Assembly (NCBI RefSeq): GCF_000820305.1
Contig: NZ_CDBH01000061.1
Span: 192,797-256,796, forward strand
Reading direction: 5' to 3'
DNA: 64,000 nt
Origin: Aeromonas dhakensis
Lineage (GTDB): Bacteria > Pseudomonadota > Gammaproteobacteria > Enterobacterales > Aeromonadaceae
Under the pieces are notes generated by a model. That model did no database searches. It was not told the origin of the DNA and worked only from the letters and a program-made list of their open reading frames with translations. The stretch's first letter is position 1. Every line of letters starts with the position of its first letter. Below, one piece after another: positions 63,947 through 64,000 of the stretch. The position numbers and the translations under genes are program-made.

Positions 63947-64000
63947 ACAAGGCCTGGTTGATGGCCGCTTTGCTGGGAGCGGCCCTGCTGCTGGGGGGTT
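63943..64000 (+). CDS. lifO: Lipase foldase (LifO), 5' end only
   Basis: ATG at 63943 overlaps the lipase stop (ATGA). Only 19 codons are in the window: MNKAWLMAALLGAALLLGG, a hydrophobic anchor. Lif chaperones are anchored in the inner membrane by just such a segment and follow lipase genes in operons. The call rests on position and the anchor. Confidence 0.72.
   Translation, partial: MNKAWLMAALLGAALLLGG

Overview
The window is a high-G+C gammaproteobacterial chromosome segment, almost certainly Aeromonas of the A. hydrophila type. The main evidence is an Exe-type type II secretion operon, an ahyR/ahyI-type quorum-sensing pair, a 915-residue M9 collagenase, a foldase-dependent lipase, and E. 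coli-like gene order in hslR-hslO-pckA and menFDHBCE. Species is not decided here. No tRNA, rRNA, transposase, integrase or CRISPR array was seen.

Layout. 1-5.7 kb: gspC-D-E-F on the minus strand, with the operon continuing past the left edge. 5.9-9.1 kb: hslR, hslO and pckA. 9.2-13.4 kb: a GntR regulator, aminopeptidase P, a YgbA-like protein behind an FNR/DNR-type box, a GNAT enzyme and a glycine-zipper lipoprotein. 13.5-19.1 kb: a CpdB-like lipoprotein, the arginine exporter argO, the quorum-sensing pair ahyR/ahyI, and argP; the quorum-sensing pair sits between argO and the regulator expected to control it. 19.1-23.0 kb: RNase II, then a TetR/DUF418 pair with a palindromic operator. 23.0-27.2 kb: the mannitol operon mtlA-mtlD-mtlR behind at least four CRP-like sites. 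27.4-40.0 kb: transport and housekeeping genes (antiporter, DnaJ-related protein, MscS-like channel, ZntB, cytochrome b, NupC, DbpA, PepSY membrane protein). A 134-bp tandem duplication of the 3' end of a ykgJ-type gene lies at 37.2-37.65 kb. 40.1-48.3 kb: menaquinone synthesis, with menA divergent from menF-D-H-B-C-E.

48.3-57.7 kb is a more A+T-rich surface-structure island. It has a CadC/ToxR-like membrane transcription factor convergent with a chaperone-usher fimbrial operon (major pilin, small exported protein, usher, chaperone, probable tip adhesin, minor pilin). Divergent from the major pilin, a c-di-GMP-I riboswitch (GEMM) precedes a 107-residue pilin-like secreted protein, with a hairpin that would hide its ribosome-binding site. 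The roughly 1.07-kb divergent region also carries five exact copies of an 8-bp repeat and an unassigned structured fimA leader with interleaved stems. A collagenase gene follows. The right end holds a SanA-like protein with a repeated Ala/Thr/Ser tail, a Fur-boxed DUF2753-like/sodA operon, and a lipase followed by the start of its foldase.

Functionally, the exported hydrolases (collagenase, lipase) would be natural clients of the Exe pathway at the other end of the window. Quorum sensing, c-di-GMP, Fur, CRP and an FNR/DNR-type regulator are all represented here by a gene or a recognisable site.
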